Positions 1 to 6,922 of a DNA stretch of 50,906 nt are shown here, in pieces. Where the stretch lies: the IMG/VR virus record IMGVR_UViG_3300021335_000026, positions 1-50,906 of that record. The stretch is one strand, 5' to 3'. The notes beneath the pieces are model-generated. The model had not been told where the DNA came from. It searched no databases and saw only the letters and a list, made by a program, of their open reading frames with translations. The position numbers and the translations under genes are program-made. Source of the stretch: a virus. Position 1 is the first letter of the stretch, and each line of letters starts with the position of its first letter.

Positions 1-153
1 ATCATCGAGGAACAGTCAGCAGACATGACTCATTCATCTGATTTACGGAAACGTGATATGGCAGGTGCTCAATACATGATGTTTAATTCACCTATCAATA
101 TAAGTACAGAAATAGAAAATGAATTCGATGCCTACTCTTACGGTATTGATTAA
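1..153 (+). CDS. C-terminal end of a hypothetical protein (partial)
   Basis: The reading frame is open from base 1 to a TAA at 151-153 and gives the last 50 residues of a gene whose start lies outside the window. The fragment has two Met-rich patches (around MTHSS and YMMFN) and an acidic tail ending in YSYGID. No family is recognisable. A hairpin followed by a T-run begins at the stop codon, which suggests this gene ends its own transcript. Confidence 0.6.
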   Translation: MIEEQSADMTHSSDLRKRDMAGAQYMMFNSPINISTEIENEFDAYSYGID

Positions 154-188
154 TGCTGCTTCGCAGTATTATTTAATGAATTTTTTTT
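152..188 (+). terminator. Probable rho-independent terminator
   Basis: Bases 152-159 pair with 163-170 (8 bp including one G-T wobble) around a TTC loop. A run of eight T follows at 181-188. The spacing between stem and T-run is longer than ideal. It lies directly behind the partial gene at the window start. Confidence 0.45.
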
Positions 189-194
189 CATTAT

Positions 195-222
195 ATCTCT
201 GATATAAAAACTTTCCAGAGAT
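195..222. promoter_or_regulatory. Inverted repeat upstream of the first complete gene
   Basis: ATCTCTG (195-201) and CAGAGAT (216-222) form a perfect 7-bp inverted repeat with a 14-base spacer. It lies about 50 bases before the ATG at 272, in the only intergenic stretch of this part (154-271). It could be an operator or a leader hairpin. No promoter matching TTG-N(19-21)-TAnnTTTG was found beside it. Confidence 0.3.
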
Positions 223-271
223 TGATATGTACAATCACAGGTTGTAAGTTATCCTGTTCAATAAAATAGTT

Positions 272-553
272 ATGGTAAAAATTGATTTTACATTTATTAA
301 TCAAGTCGGTATGAGCATTTATGCAGAAGATATCAAGCTAGACGGTATCACTATCATCGACTCAGCGTACCTAGCTACATCACAACTTCAGTTGTTAAAT
401 GATGTAAACGTAGCAGAACTAGATGTTCCATGCGACGTGCAGGCAATGATTCCTGATTGGCTTTTGCGTTCTAAAATAGAACAAAACAAAGCAGAACTAC
501 AAGAAGCAAGTAACACGACAGTTCGTGAACTAATAGATCTTGCAACAAATTAA
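272..553 (+). CDS. Hypothetical protein, 93 aa
   Basis: A small acidic soluble protein with no family that I recognise. The ATG at 272 is preceded by the A-rich leader AATAAAATAGTT, typical of genes from Bacteroidota and their phages. The N-terminal half alternates beta-type hydrophobics (INQVGMSIYAEDI). The C-terminal third is polar and probably helical. It is the first gene of the rightward early block and lies 18 bases before the next gene, so the two are probably co-transcribed. Confidence 0.6.
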   Translation: MVKIDFTFINQVGMSIYAEDIKLDGITIIDSAYLATSQLQLLNDVNVAELDVPCDVQAMIPDWLLRSKIEQNKAELQEASNTTVRELIDLATN

Positions 554-571
554 TCTTAAATTTTAATTATT

Positions 572-964
572 ATGAAACGTAAAAAACGTATTTCAAAAAG
601 AAAGTACAGCAACGACTTTTGCAAAATGGTTGCTAATCGTGTATCAAACTCAACAATTGGTAAAGTAGCAGATGCATTGGACATGAAATATCATGATGTT
701 CAATATATCAATCAAGAGTACTATCGAAGGTTAAAAAACAATGAATATGGTAAGGTATCTATCAAACCACAACAAACAGGACGAATTTATCTAAAACCCA
801 GAGTAATCGGGTTCAAAGATATAAAAACTGCTTGGACTGTGATTGATTCAAACTTTACAGATGATCAAATTGATATAATTCACAAGTTTTACAACACAGT
901 ATTATTTGAAACAAACAGTATCACTGCTAACGATCTAACAACAGCTAGCTATGAACAAGTCTAA
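572..964 (+). CDS. Hypothetical basic protein, 130 aa
   Basis: The N-terminus is strongly basic (KRKKRISKRKYS). Residues around 18-50 (DFCKMVANRVSNS, then GKVADALDMKYHDV) have the spacing of a helix-turn-helix, so it may bind DNA. No family is recognised. The start follows an AT-rich leader (TTTTAATTATT). The end overlaps the peptidase gene by 14 bases, which implies translational coupling. Confidence 0.6.
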   Translation: MKRKKRISKRKYSNDFCKMVANRVSNSTIGKVADALDMKYHDVQYINQEYYRRLKNNEYGKVSIKPQQTGRIYLKPRVIGFKDIKTAWTVIDSNFTDDQIDIIHKFYNTVLFETNSITANDLTTASYEQV

Positions 965-2030
965 GTTTACTAAAAACCTTTGTAAACTTGTTTCAATACA
1001 AAGCACATCATACAATACTAGACAAATGATGCGGCATATAAAAGGAGTAGTACAGTCAATTGGTGGCTGTACTATCTCCTATGATAAATATGGTAACATG
1101 TATGTAACAAAGGGTGATGGACCATACCCAGTTATGGTATGTCACACAGACACAGTTCATGATATAGTAAAAGAACCAATTGCTGCATGTATTGCTAAAG
1201 GTAATATTGTTGCATTCAAAACATTATCAATGGAACAAGTCGGTACAGGTGGTGACGACAAAGTCGGTATACACATAACGCTTGAACTGCTAAAAAAACA
1301 TAAGAATATGAAAGCTGCTTTCTTTCTTGATGAGGAAGTTGGTTGTATTGGATCATCGAATGCTGATTTCAAATTTTTTGATGATTGTTTATTTGTACTT
1401 GAATGTGACAGACGTGGTGACAATGACTTTGTAAATAGTATATCTGGGACTAAATTGTATGACAAAAACTTTTCAGATGCGATCAAAGTAATACTTCAAA
1501 AATACGGTAGAACAGAATGTTCAGGAGGTATGACTGACGTCGTTGAAATTGCATACGAAACAGATTTACCTGTAGCTAACATGTCATGTGGTTACTACAA
1601 ACCACATACTGATGAAGAATATATCAACATAAATGATGTAATTAACACATACAAACTATGTGATGATATATTCAAATACATCAATGTAAAATATAAAGTT
1701 AAAGACAAACGTAGTTCATGGTATTCTGGATATAGTGGATACGGTGGAAACAATTACAATCGTTGGGGTGGTTATGACTTTTACTATGAAAAAAACTACA
1801 ACACGGAATACGAAGTTGACGAAACAGAAATTGGTTCAATGTTAGAACTAGAAGAAGCTGTTAAAAAAACTTGTGGAACACAATGCCATATGATTGATGG
1901 ATATTGTGATGCATGCATGATGCATGTGGAAGAAATGTATGAATTTTATAACGGACCTTATGAGACTAAATCTATTCCAATGGAAGAACCTGTACAAACT
2001 TTCAGACTTCCTAGTAAATCTTCTGATTGA
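951..2030 (+). CDS. M20-type zinc peptidase (PepT/aminopeptidase-like)
   Basis: Predicted dinuclear-zinc exopeptidase acting in the cytoplasm on small peptides. All the M20 zinc-site elements are visible in order: HTD (His65, Asp67), GTGGDDK with Asp102/Asp103, DEE with Glu128/Glu129, ECD with Asp153 and a late His219 in YYKPHTDEE. A GGMTDV segment near 192-197 matches the family's mid-region. The catalytic fold ends near residue 250. It is followed by a Gly/Tyr-rich linker (about 255-285) and a tail with clustered Cys (CGTQC, YCDACM) that may bind metal. It is shorter than cellular PepT (about 400 aa), so the dimerisation lid may be reduced. Family assignment is strong; substrate and role in infection are unknown. 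Confidence 0.82.
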   Translation: MNKSKFTKNLCKLVSIQSTSYNTRQMMRHIKGVVQSIGGCTISYDKYGNMYVTKGDGPYPVMVCHTDTVHDIVKEPIAACIAKGNIVAFKTLSMEQVGTGGDDKVGIHITLELLKKHKNMKAAFFLDEEVGCIGSSNADFKFFDDCLFVLECDRRGDNDFVNSISGTKLYDKNFSDAIKVILQKYGRTECSGGMTDVVEIAYETDLPVANMSCGYYKPHTDEEYININDVINTYKLCDDIFKYINVKYKVKDKRSSWYSGYSGYGGNNYNRWGGYDFYYEKNYNTEYEVDETEIGSMLELEEAVKKTCGTQCHMIDGYCDACMMHVEEMYEFYNGPYETKSIPMEEPVQTFRLPSKSSD

Positions 2031-3651
2031 ACAAGGCGAAGGCTCTATATATGATGATGGTATATTATGTAGATGGTTCAATAAATGGATCAACGATGAT
2101 ATTATAGACACAAGTCAATTGCCTCCTGCATTTAAATATATTGAATCAAAACAGTTTGTAGTATTTGACTACAAAAAATATGATCAAGATTATGGTGTAT
2201 GGTTTATCAATAACGACTCATCAATGTATTTATTCAATGATCAATCATTTGAACCATTAACATGCGACACCATGGAATTAACATACATGAATCGTATGCG
2301 TGTACCGTTTTTTGTAAATCATGGTATATCATTTCATATAAACGGTGGTGCATTAGAAGCAAGTTATTATGACCAAAATCATAATAATAAAATAATGAGT
2401 GCTGGTAAAGCAATAAAAAACTTACCATGGCTTGTAAAAAAAACAGATGCTGATATTGAAAAATTGGTAAATCAAGTAAAAGCAAAACTAGATCCAACAA
2501 TAAAATTCAGTATTGTTTCGGGTGTAGATATATTATACTGGTATCATGGTCAAAACTATGCAGAAAATTCAGGGTCTTTGTCAAGCAGTTGTATGCGTTA
2601 TGGTAGATGCCAGGATTACTTAAGAATATATTCTGATAATCCTGTTGAAATGCTAATTGCAACTGATGAACAAAATAAACTACGTGGTAGAGCTTTACTT
2701 TGGCCAAGAAGCATGTGGAACAAAAACTATTGGGATAATGTTGATTATATTATGGATAGAATCTATGGTAAGGATCATATAATTGAAAAATTTAAACAAT
2801 ATGCTCAAAATAGACAATGGGTATATAAAAATAGACAAACATATCAAGAAGTTGATACTTGGCGAGTGCCAGGTAATTACGAATTATGTGTAAAAAGATG
2901 TCGTATGAATTTAGATAATATAAACTTTGATGAATATCCATATATGGATACTTTCAATCGTATTGACTGGGATGATAAATGTTTAAAAAATCATGGTACA
3001 GGGTCAATACTTGATAGTACAGAAGGTTATTCTCGTGAAACAGAAAGCTGTAATAGTTGTGGTGCTGAATGTAATGAAGATAATACATCATGGGTAGATG
3101 ATGATAGGTATTGTGAGGAATGTGCAGTATATTCAGAATATTCTGATTGTGATTTATTGAGAGATGCATGTCGATACTCAGAAGTTTTACAGTCCTATAT
3201 ACATGATGATGATGCAGTTGAAATAACACATGGTAGTTATATAAATGACTTTACACACTATGATGATATTGTAGAAGTTTATAATAATAATACAATAGTT
3301 GTTCCAGAATGCGATGTAACAACTTCACATGCACCTGTTCCGTTTATATGTGGTGATGATATATTACGTATAGACTTCATCAATAATCAAGATACAAATT
3401 ATTTAATTGCTTCATTATCAGAAATGTATAATGAAAGATGTTGGGAAGAATTTATGTTGGATGTATATAGTAATATACGTTCAACACTTGATGCAACAGA
3501 CATTGACGCGCGTGTGGTAAGTGTAGTTATAAAAACAATGGGTGAGCATGTAGAAGTACCTATCAATGATAACTGGTCTGAAATTCTTCATGAAACTATG
3601 TGTGCAATTGCAGAACACTATCCTGCTAACTTTGAATCTTTAACTATATAA
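1924..3651 (+). CDS. Large hypothetical protein with SSSCMR motif and a zinc-binding cluster
   Basis: Function not recognised. Residues 220-225 (SSSCMR) followed by a Tyr/Gly-rich stretch and RGRALLWPR near 257-265 recall a conserved pattern in uncharacterised proteins of large phages. The C-terminal half carries two CxxC pairs, Cys376/Cys379 and Cys397/Cys400, plus Cys383, giving a plausible zinc ribbon. The region is rich in Asp and Tyr. The ATG at 1924 would overlap the peptidase gene by 107 bases. In-frame ATGs at 1939 and 1960 give smaller overlaps and are equally possible, so the true start is uncertain. The tight overlap suggests it is made together with the peptidase. Confidence 0.65.
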   Translation: MWKKCMNFITDLMRLNLFQWKNLYKLSDFLVNLLIEQGEGSIYDDGILCRWFNKWINDDIIDTSQLPPAFKYIESKQFVVFDYKKYDQDYGVWFINNDSSMYLFNDQSFEPLTCDTMELTYMNRMRVPFFVNHGISFHINGGALEASYYDQNHNNKIMSAGKAIKNLPWLVKKTDADIEKLVNQVKAKLDPTIKFSIVSGVDILYWYHGQNYAENSGSLSSSCMRYGRCQDYLRIYSDNPVEMLIATDEQNKLRGRALLWPRSMWNKNYWDNVDYIMDRIYGKDHIIEKFKQYAQNRQWVYKNRQTYQEVDTWRVPGNYELCVKRCRMNLDNINFDEYPYMDTFNRIDWDDKCLKNHGTGSILDSTEGYSRETESCNSCGAECNEDNTSWVDDDRYCEECAVYSEYSDCDLLRDACRYSEVLQSYIHDDDAVEITHGSYINDFTHYDDIVEVYNNNTIVVPECDVTTSHAPVPFICGDDILRIDFINNQDTNYLIASLSEMYNERCWEEFMLDVYSNIRSTLDATDIDARVVSVVIKTMGEHVEVPINDNWSEILHETMCAIAEHYPANFESLTI

Positions 3652-3653
3652 TT

Positions 3654-3743
3654 ATGCCTAGAAACAAATTATCTGATTTATTTTTTAATATAATATGTAT
3701 TGTAATACTTATTGGTTTATTCGTTTACTTATTTAGTAATTGA
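3654..3743 (+). CDS. Small membrane peptide, 29 aa
   Basis: An ATG two bases after the preceding stop opens a 29-codon frame: a short polar start (MPRNKLSD) followed by one hydrophobic segment of about 19 residues (LFFNIICIVILIGLFVYLF) and a stop. This is the layout of a single-pass membrane peptide. It has no recognised family. The close spacing to the upstream gene supports translation. A lysis or membrane-modifying role is possible but not shown. Confidence 0.45.
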   Translation: MPRNKLSDLFFNIICIVILIGLFVYLFSN

Positions 3744-3748
3744 TAAAA

Positions 3749-3772
3749 AGATGTAGCATTTTTGTTACATCT
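3749..3772 (+). terminator. Hairpin after the first early block
   Basis: AGATGTAGC (3749-3757) pairs with GTTACATCT (3764-3772) over 9 bp including one G-T wobble, with a six-base loop. There is no clear T-run behind it, so termination would be weak. It separates the peptidase block from the replication block. Confidence 0.4.
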
Positions 3773-3798
3773 AATATCGTTTCACTATCATCAGTGCG

Positions 3799-3838
3799 CG
3801 ACTCAGGGTGTCTCAAGGCGACTCAGGGCGACTCAGGG
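3799..3838. repeat. Four tandem 10-bp GC-rich repeats
   Basis: Three exact copies of CGACTCAGGG (3799-3808, 3819-3828, 3829-3838) and one degenerate copy TGTCTCAAGG (3809-3818) lie head to tail. The unit length is one helical turn, so a protein would meet every copy on the same face. The block is GC-rich in an otherwise AT-rich intergenic region (3744-3937), upstream of the recombination and replication genes. It could be iterons of an origin or an operator array. Neither is proven. Confidence 0.75.
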
Positions 3839-3885
3839 TAAACGCAAAAAATGTGGCGATTTTATAAAAATTAATGTTTATTAAC

Positions 3886-3916
3886 TTGTATTTGTGAATA
3901 ACAATGGTTATATTTA
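3886..3916 (+). promoter_or_regulatory. Possible Bacteroidota-type promoter for the replication block
   Basis: TTG at 3886-3888 and TATATTTA at 3909-3916 lie 20 bases apart, close to the Bacteroidota consensus TTG ... TAnnTTTG, with the last base differing. It is downstream of the 10-bp repeats and 22 bases before the ATG at 3938, in the right place to drive the rightward replication genes. Confidence 0.4.
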
Positions 3917-3937
3917 CATAAAATCTAAAATAAACAA

Positions 3938-4177
3938 ATGAAAGACATTCTTCATTCAAAAAAATTATCAAAAGGAGACAACATGAAAGTCTTCAATGAA
4001 GTGTACGAAAGAATTAGTTCTATCGTAGATGAACGAGTAGATATGGAAATTAAAACATTCAATATTAATCTCGATGACAGCGATGTGTTAAAAGATATCA
4101 CGACTAATCGCTCGAAGTATTATTACAATGAAATCCTTGATATCGTAAATCTAGTTTTAAACAAATGGAAAGATTAG
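3938..4177 (+). CDS. Hypothetical protein, 79 aa (or 64 aa)
   Basis: A small acidic, mostly helical protein without a recognised family. Two starts compete: ATG at 3938 after an A-rich leader, and ATG at 3983, which has AAAGGAG seven bases upstream, one of the few clear Shine-Dalgarno sites in the window. If the second is used the protein has 64 residues and begins MKVFNEVYERIS. It is the first gene after the tandem repeat and putative promoter and overlaps the next gene by 13 bases. Confidence 0.6.
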   Translation: MKDILHSKKLSKGDNMKVFNEVYERISSIVDERVDMEIKTFNINLDDSDVLKDITTNRSKYYYNEILDIVNLVLNKWKD

Positions 4178-4587
4178 TTAACGTGGACTCAACCACCAAA
4201 AAAGAACAGCTGTGGGCAACATTAGCCGCTTACAGTACGCCGCACGTGATAAACGTATTTACTGGCGAAATCGGGTTTATAATGCCCTACATGAAGGTAA
4301 CAATAGAAGGCGGAGAATTGAACGCAGTATACACTGATTCAAACCTCTACCCAGATATTACAGAACAGGACATCGACACAATATTAAATGATGGTGTTTT
4401 AGAAGGCGTAAGAAAGATTGCTTACACTAGATCATGGAGTAAATTAAAAGCACTAAGAGAGCATTTATTTTTAAATAAAGCTCGTGGCGCATTTAAACAA
4501 TTTCAAGAAAAAGAACTTGAAATTACTAAGCTGATAGCTAGAATGAGACAATTACGACACACAAAAAATTTAATTCTAAACGGATGA
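4165..4587 (+). CDS. Hypothetical protein, 140 aa
   Basis: No recognised family. The N-terminal half looks like a beta-rich domain (HVINVFTGEIGFIMPYMKV). The C-terminal 40 residues are a charged helix (KQFQEKELEITKLIARMRQL) that may form a coiled coil. It overlaps the gene before by 13 bases and the short gene after by an ATGA junction, so it belongs to the same operon as the Erf gene. Confidence 0.6.
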   Translation: MERLVNVDSTTKKEQLWATLAAYSTPHVINVFTGEIGFIMPYMKVTIEGGELNAVYTDSNLYPDITEQDIDTILNDGVLEGVRKIAYTRSWSKLKALREHLFLNKARGAFKQFQEKELEITKLIARMRQLRHTKNLILNG

Positions 4588-4733
4588 GATATCAGATAAA
4601 CGTATATTATGGAGGTGAAATGGATGACGAAACATGGTACGCTAGTTCACTCAATGATGCTCGACGTATATCAACAAGAGGAGAGCATCAAGAAATAATT
4701 GACACTAAAACAAATAAAATCGTAGAATTATGA
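4584..4733 (+). CDS. Small hypothetical protein, 49 aa
   Basis: ATGA overlaps join this frame to both neighbours (4584-4587 upstream, 4730-4733 downstream), a strong sign of a real coupled gene. It starts MRYQINVYYGGE and continues ETWYASSLNDARR. An internal ATG at 4620, preceded by GGAGGTGAA, offers a second start giving 37 residues. No family is recognised. Confidence 0.5.
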   Translation: MRYQINVYYGGEMDDETWYASSLNDARRISTRGEHQEIIDTKTNKIVEL

Positions 4734-5230
4734 GTATTTACACAAAACTGTTTGACATCCAACAGGAAATAGGAGCTATTTCGAAGGATTCTAAAAACCC
4801 TTTCTACAATTCAGCATACTTTGACATCAACAGCTTGATTGCTCAACTTATGCCGCTTTTAAAGAAAAACAAAGTGCTACTCACACAGCCAATTGAAAAT
4901 GGAACTGTAATGACTAGACTAACTTGCATTGAAAAGGGTAATTTTGTAGAGGGAGGAATACCTCTACCTGACATTCCAGATCCACAAAAAATGGGAGGTG
5001 CTATAACATATTACAGAAGATATAGTTTAGCCTCACTGCTAGGTCTTCAAGCACAAGACGACGATGGTAATAGCACAGTAAATTCTGCTAAAAGCAAGCC
5101 AATGCTAAATCAAGCTGGTCTTGATTGGATTCTAACAAAAGGCACAAAGCAAGATGCTATTGATGCTTTAGCAAAACGTACCGTAAAACCAGAACATCAA
5201 AAACTAATTAAAGCTAAATTTAAATTATAA
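4730..5230 (+). CDS. erf: Erf-family single-strand annealing protein
   Basis: Predicted recombinase that anneals complementary single strands during phage recombination and end repair. Residues 84-114 carry the ERF-family signature: DPQKMGG, then AITYYRRYSL, then LLGLQAQDDDGN. The N-terminus (FDIQQEIGAISKDSKNPFYN, followed by AYFDINSL) also fits the family start. At 166 residues it is a little shorter than P22 Erf (about 200). The downstream exonuclease starts in a TAATG overlap, and SSB follows, reproducing the usual annealing protein, exonuclease and SSB set. Confidence 0.85.
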   Translation: MSIYTKLFDIQQEIGAISKDSKNPFYNSAYFDINSLIAQLMPLLKKNKVLLTQPIENGTVMTRLTCIEKGNFVEGGIPLPDIPDPQKMGGAITYYRRYSLASLLGLQAQDDDGNSTVNSAKSKPMLNQAGLDWILTKGTKQDAIDALAKRTVKPEHQKLIKAKFKL

Positions 5231-5958
5231 TGGAATTTAAGGAAATCATCAAGACTCTTCGCAAAGACGATGAGTATTACAACGGAATTGGCAAAAAGTA
5301 TTTGTCAAACTCTAACATCGAAACATTATTGAAAAACCCAAAAGATTTTGGGGTTCCAACGCAAAAAACAATACCGATGCTTATGGGTAATGCTGTTCAT
5401 GAAATTACTTTTTTTGGATCAACAGCTCTGCCATCAATTGACGTTTCTTCTAGAAACACAAAAGCATACAAAGACAGAGATATGGATGGTCCTGTGCTTT
5501 TGAAAAAAGAACTCGATGAATGCCACAGGATCGCTGACACGTTGAGAAAAACAAAAGCTGCTGAAGTGTTATTTGAAGATGTGAATATATATGAGGAACC
5601 CATGGTTAAAGATCTATTTAGTAATGGAGTTCTATGGAAAGGCAAGGCAGATATTATTAGCCCTGTTGTCAATAAAATTATTGATTTAAAAACAACAAGT
5701 AATATCGACGCATTTGCAAGTAAGGCTAGAATGTACAATTATGACAGTCAAGCTTGGATATACAAACAACTTTTTGATTTAGACATGATGTTTTTTGTTA
5801 TAGAAAAAGACACCATGCGTATGAAACAAATTGAAGTTTCAGATGAAACTTTAGAAAAAGGTAAAATGAAGGCTATTGAAGCTGAGCAAAATTACCTGGA
5901 TATGTTCGTCAACAAAAGCATTGATCCAGCTCAATATGTGGAGTATGGGATCATTTAA
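5230..5958 (+). CDS. PD-(D/E)XK exonuclease (YqaJ/RecE-like)
   Basis: Probable double-strand exonuclease that makes 3' tails for the Erf protein. Visible elements are GNAVHE with His57, GKADI with Asp141, IIDLKTT with Asp152 and Lys154, and QAWIY with Gln174, in the order typical of the lambda-exonuclease, YqaJ and Cas4-like group of the PD-(D/E)XK superfamily. No iron-sulphur cysteine cluster is seen. The length of 242 residues fits. It overlaps erf by one base in TAATG. Superfamily assignment is firm; exonuclease polarity is inferred from context. Confidence 0.8.
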   Translation: MEFKEIIKTLRKDDEYYNGIGKKYLSNSNIETLLKNPKDFGVPTQKTIPMLMGNAVHEITFFGSTALPSIDVSSRNTKAYKDRDMDGPVLLKKELDECHRIADTLRKTKAAEVLFEDVNIYEEPMVKDLFSNGVLWKGKADIISPVVNKIIDLKTTSNIDAFASKARMYNYDSQAWIYKQLFDLDMMFFVIEKDTMRMKQIEVSDETLEKGKMKAIEAEQNYLDMFVNKSIDPAQYVEYGII

Positions 5959-5976
5959 AAACGACAGTGTAGAACC

Positions 5977-6032
5977 GATGATAATAAGCAGTATCATCAT
6001 ATTTATTTATTTTTATTTATTTATTTTTTAAT
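5977..6032 (+). terminator. Hairpin with T-rich tail between exonuclease and SSB
   Basis: GATGATA (5977-5983) pairs with TATCATC (5992-5998) over 7 bp around an eight-base loop. The next 30 bases are almost only T and A, with TTTA repeats and a final T6. It could act as a partial terminator or attenuator. The same AT-rich tail ends in ATTATG, the leader of the SSB gene. Confidence 0.4.
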
Positions 6033-6033
6033 T

Positions 6034-6363
6034 ATGATCAAAGCAAACATTTCAATCAACCTGACCAAAATTGGTCAAAATCAAGCCAAAATTTCAACCT
6101 CCAAAAAAGGGGAGAAGTGGGCTAATCTAGAAATCGCAGTCAAGGACGAAGTCGATCAGTATAATCAGAACATTTCTGTTAAGTTTTCTAAAGACAAAAA
6201 CAATCCAGATGAAGCCCCTATATGGCTAGGAAATGGATCAACTTATTGGACGGACGGAACAACACCGAAAAGTTCAAGAGAAATGTCACAACCTGCGCAA
6301 AAACAAACCAAGTTCGAAGCGGCAGGAGAACCAAATGATGTAGCTGATGACCTCCCTTTCTAA
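6034..6363 (+). CDS. ssb: Single-stranded DNA-binding protein
   Basis: Short SSB-like protein of 109 residues. The N-terminal two thirds have an OB-fold rhythm (IKANISINLTKI, WANLEIAVKD, NISVKFSKD). The tail is a disordered Gln/Pro/Gly-rich linker ending in the acidic tip DVADDLPF, which matches the protein-docking tip of bacterial SSB (DDDIPF). It would coat single strands made at forks and by the upstream exonuclease. It overlaps the next gene by 17 bases. The OB core is divergent, so the call rests mostly on the tip, the size and the context. Confidence 0.75.
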   Translation: MIKANISINLTKIGQNQAKISTSKKGEKWANLEIAVKDEVDQYNQNISVKFSKDKNNPDEAPIWLGNGSTYWTDGTTPKSSREMSQPAQKQTKFEAAGEPNDVADDLPF

Positions 6364-6922
6364 TATTATAGGAAAAAGAAACGAGAAGGTCAAAGCGGTA
6401 GTGGAAAGAGTCTGTGAATGGCACGGGCTCTTCCCTCATGCCTTATTTAAAAAAGGTAGGAAAAGACCTTTGGTCGAGGCTAGACAAGAAGCGTGGTATT
6501 TCATTAGAAGAAACATCAGAGCCAGCACAGGCGCAAAGATAGCATTAGGTGAAATAGGTAAAAGCGCAACGCTCTGGGGTATAGATGAAGTGTGGGATCA
6601 TGCTTCTGTATTACACGCAGTAAGATTGATAGATGGAAGAAGGGATGTAGATAAAATGTACAATTCACACATGGAAAAGGCTGATAAACAAATTTCAGAT
6701 CTAATTAGAAGCATGGATAGTGAAGAACAGGAGTCATACAATCCAACTTTACATTATCATGAAATGCTGGGACAATTAAATTATAATTTGTGCCAGAAAA
6801 ACGATTCAGAAGAGGTGGACTTTTTAATCAAAACTTTAAATGAAAAAAGAAACAACGAAACATCCTATCAAGATACACTCGAAAATCTTGAAGTGGAGGT
6901 GGTACAAGGAGCCATTAACTAA
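6347..6922 (+). CDS. DnaA domain IV-like DNA-binding protein
   Basis: Residues 37-100 match the C-terminal origin-binding domain of DnaA: a basic entry (KGRKRPLVEARQEAWYFIRRN), a short helix (GEIGKSATLWG) and the signature DHASVLHA at 84-91, equivalent to DHSTVLHA in DnaA. The AAA+ ATPase part is absent, so it binds DNA without being a full initiator. The last 90 residues are acidic and helical with no recognised fold. Placed between ssb and the winged-helix initiator, it may recognise the phage origin or divert host DnaA sites. Domain call is strong; role is inferred. Confidence 0.75.
   Translation: MTSLSNIIGKRNEKVKAVVERVCEWHGLFPHALFKKGRKRPLVEARQEAWYFIRRNIRASTGAKIALGEIGKSATLWGIDEVWDHASVLHAVRLIDGRRDVDKMYNSHMEKADKQISDLIRSMDSEEQESYNPTLHYHEMLGQLNYNLCQKNDSEEVDFLIKTLNEKRNNETSYQDTLENLEVEVVQGAIN

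Noticed and set aside
1848-2111. Antisense frame of 87 codons across the peptidase and orphan gene junction
   Set aside because: Shadow of two supported genes; no motif, no leader.
3799-3838. CRISPR-like array
   Set aside because: Units are only 10 bp, directly adjacent and without spacers; no cas genes nearby.
5230-5958. Cas4-type nuclease
   Set aside because: The PD-(D/E)XK motifs would fit, but the iron-sulphur Cys residues of Cas4 are missing and the neighbours are Erf and SSB, so a recombination exonuclease is more likely.
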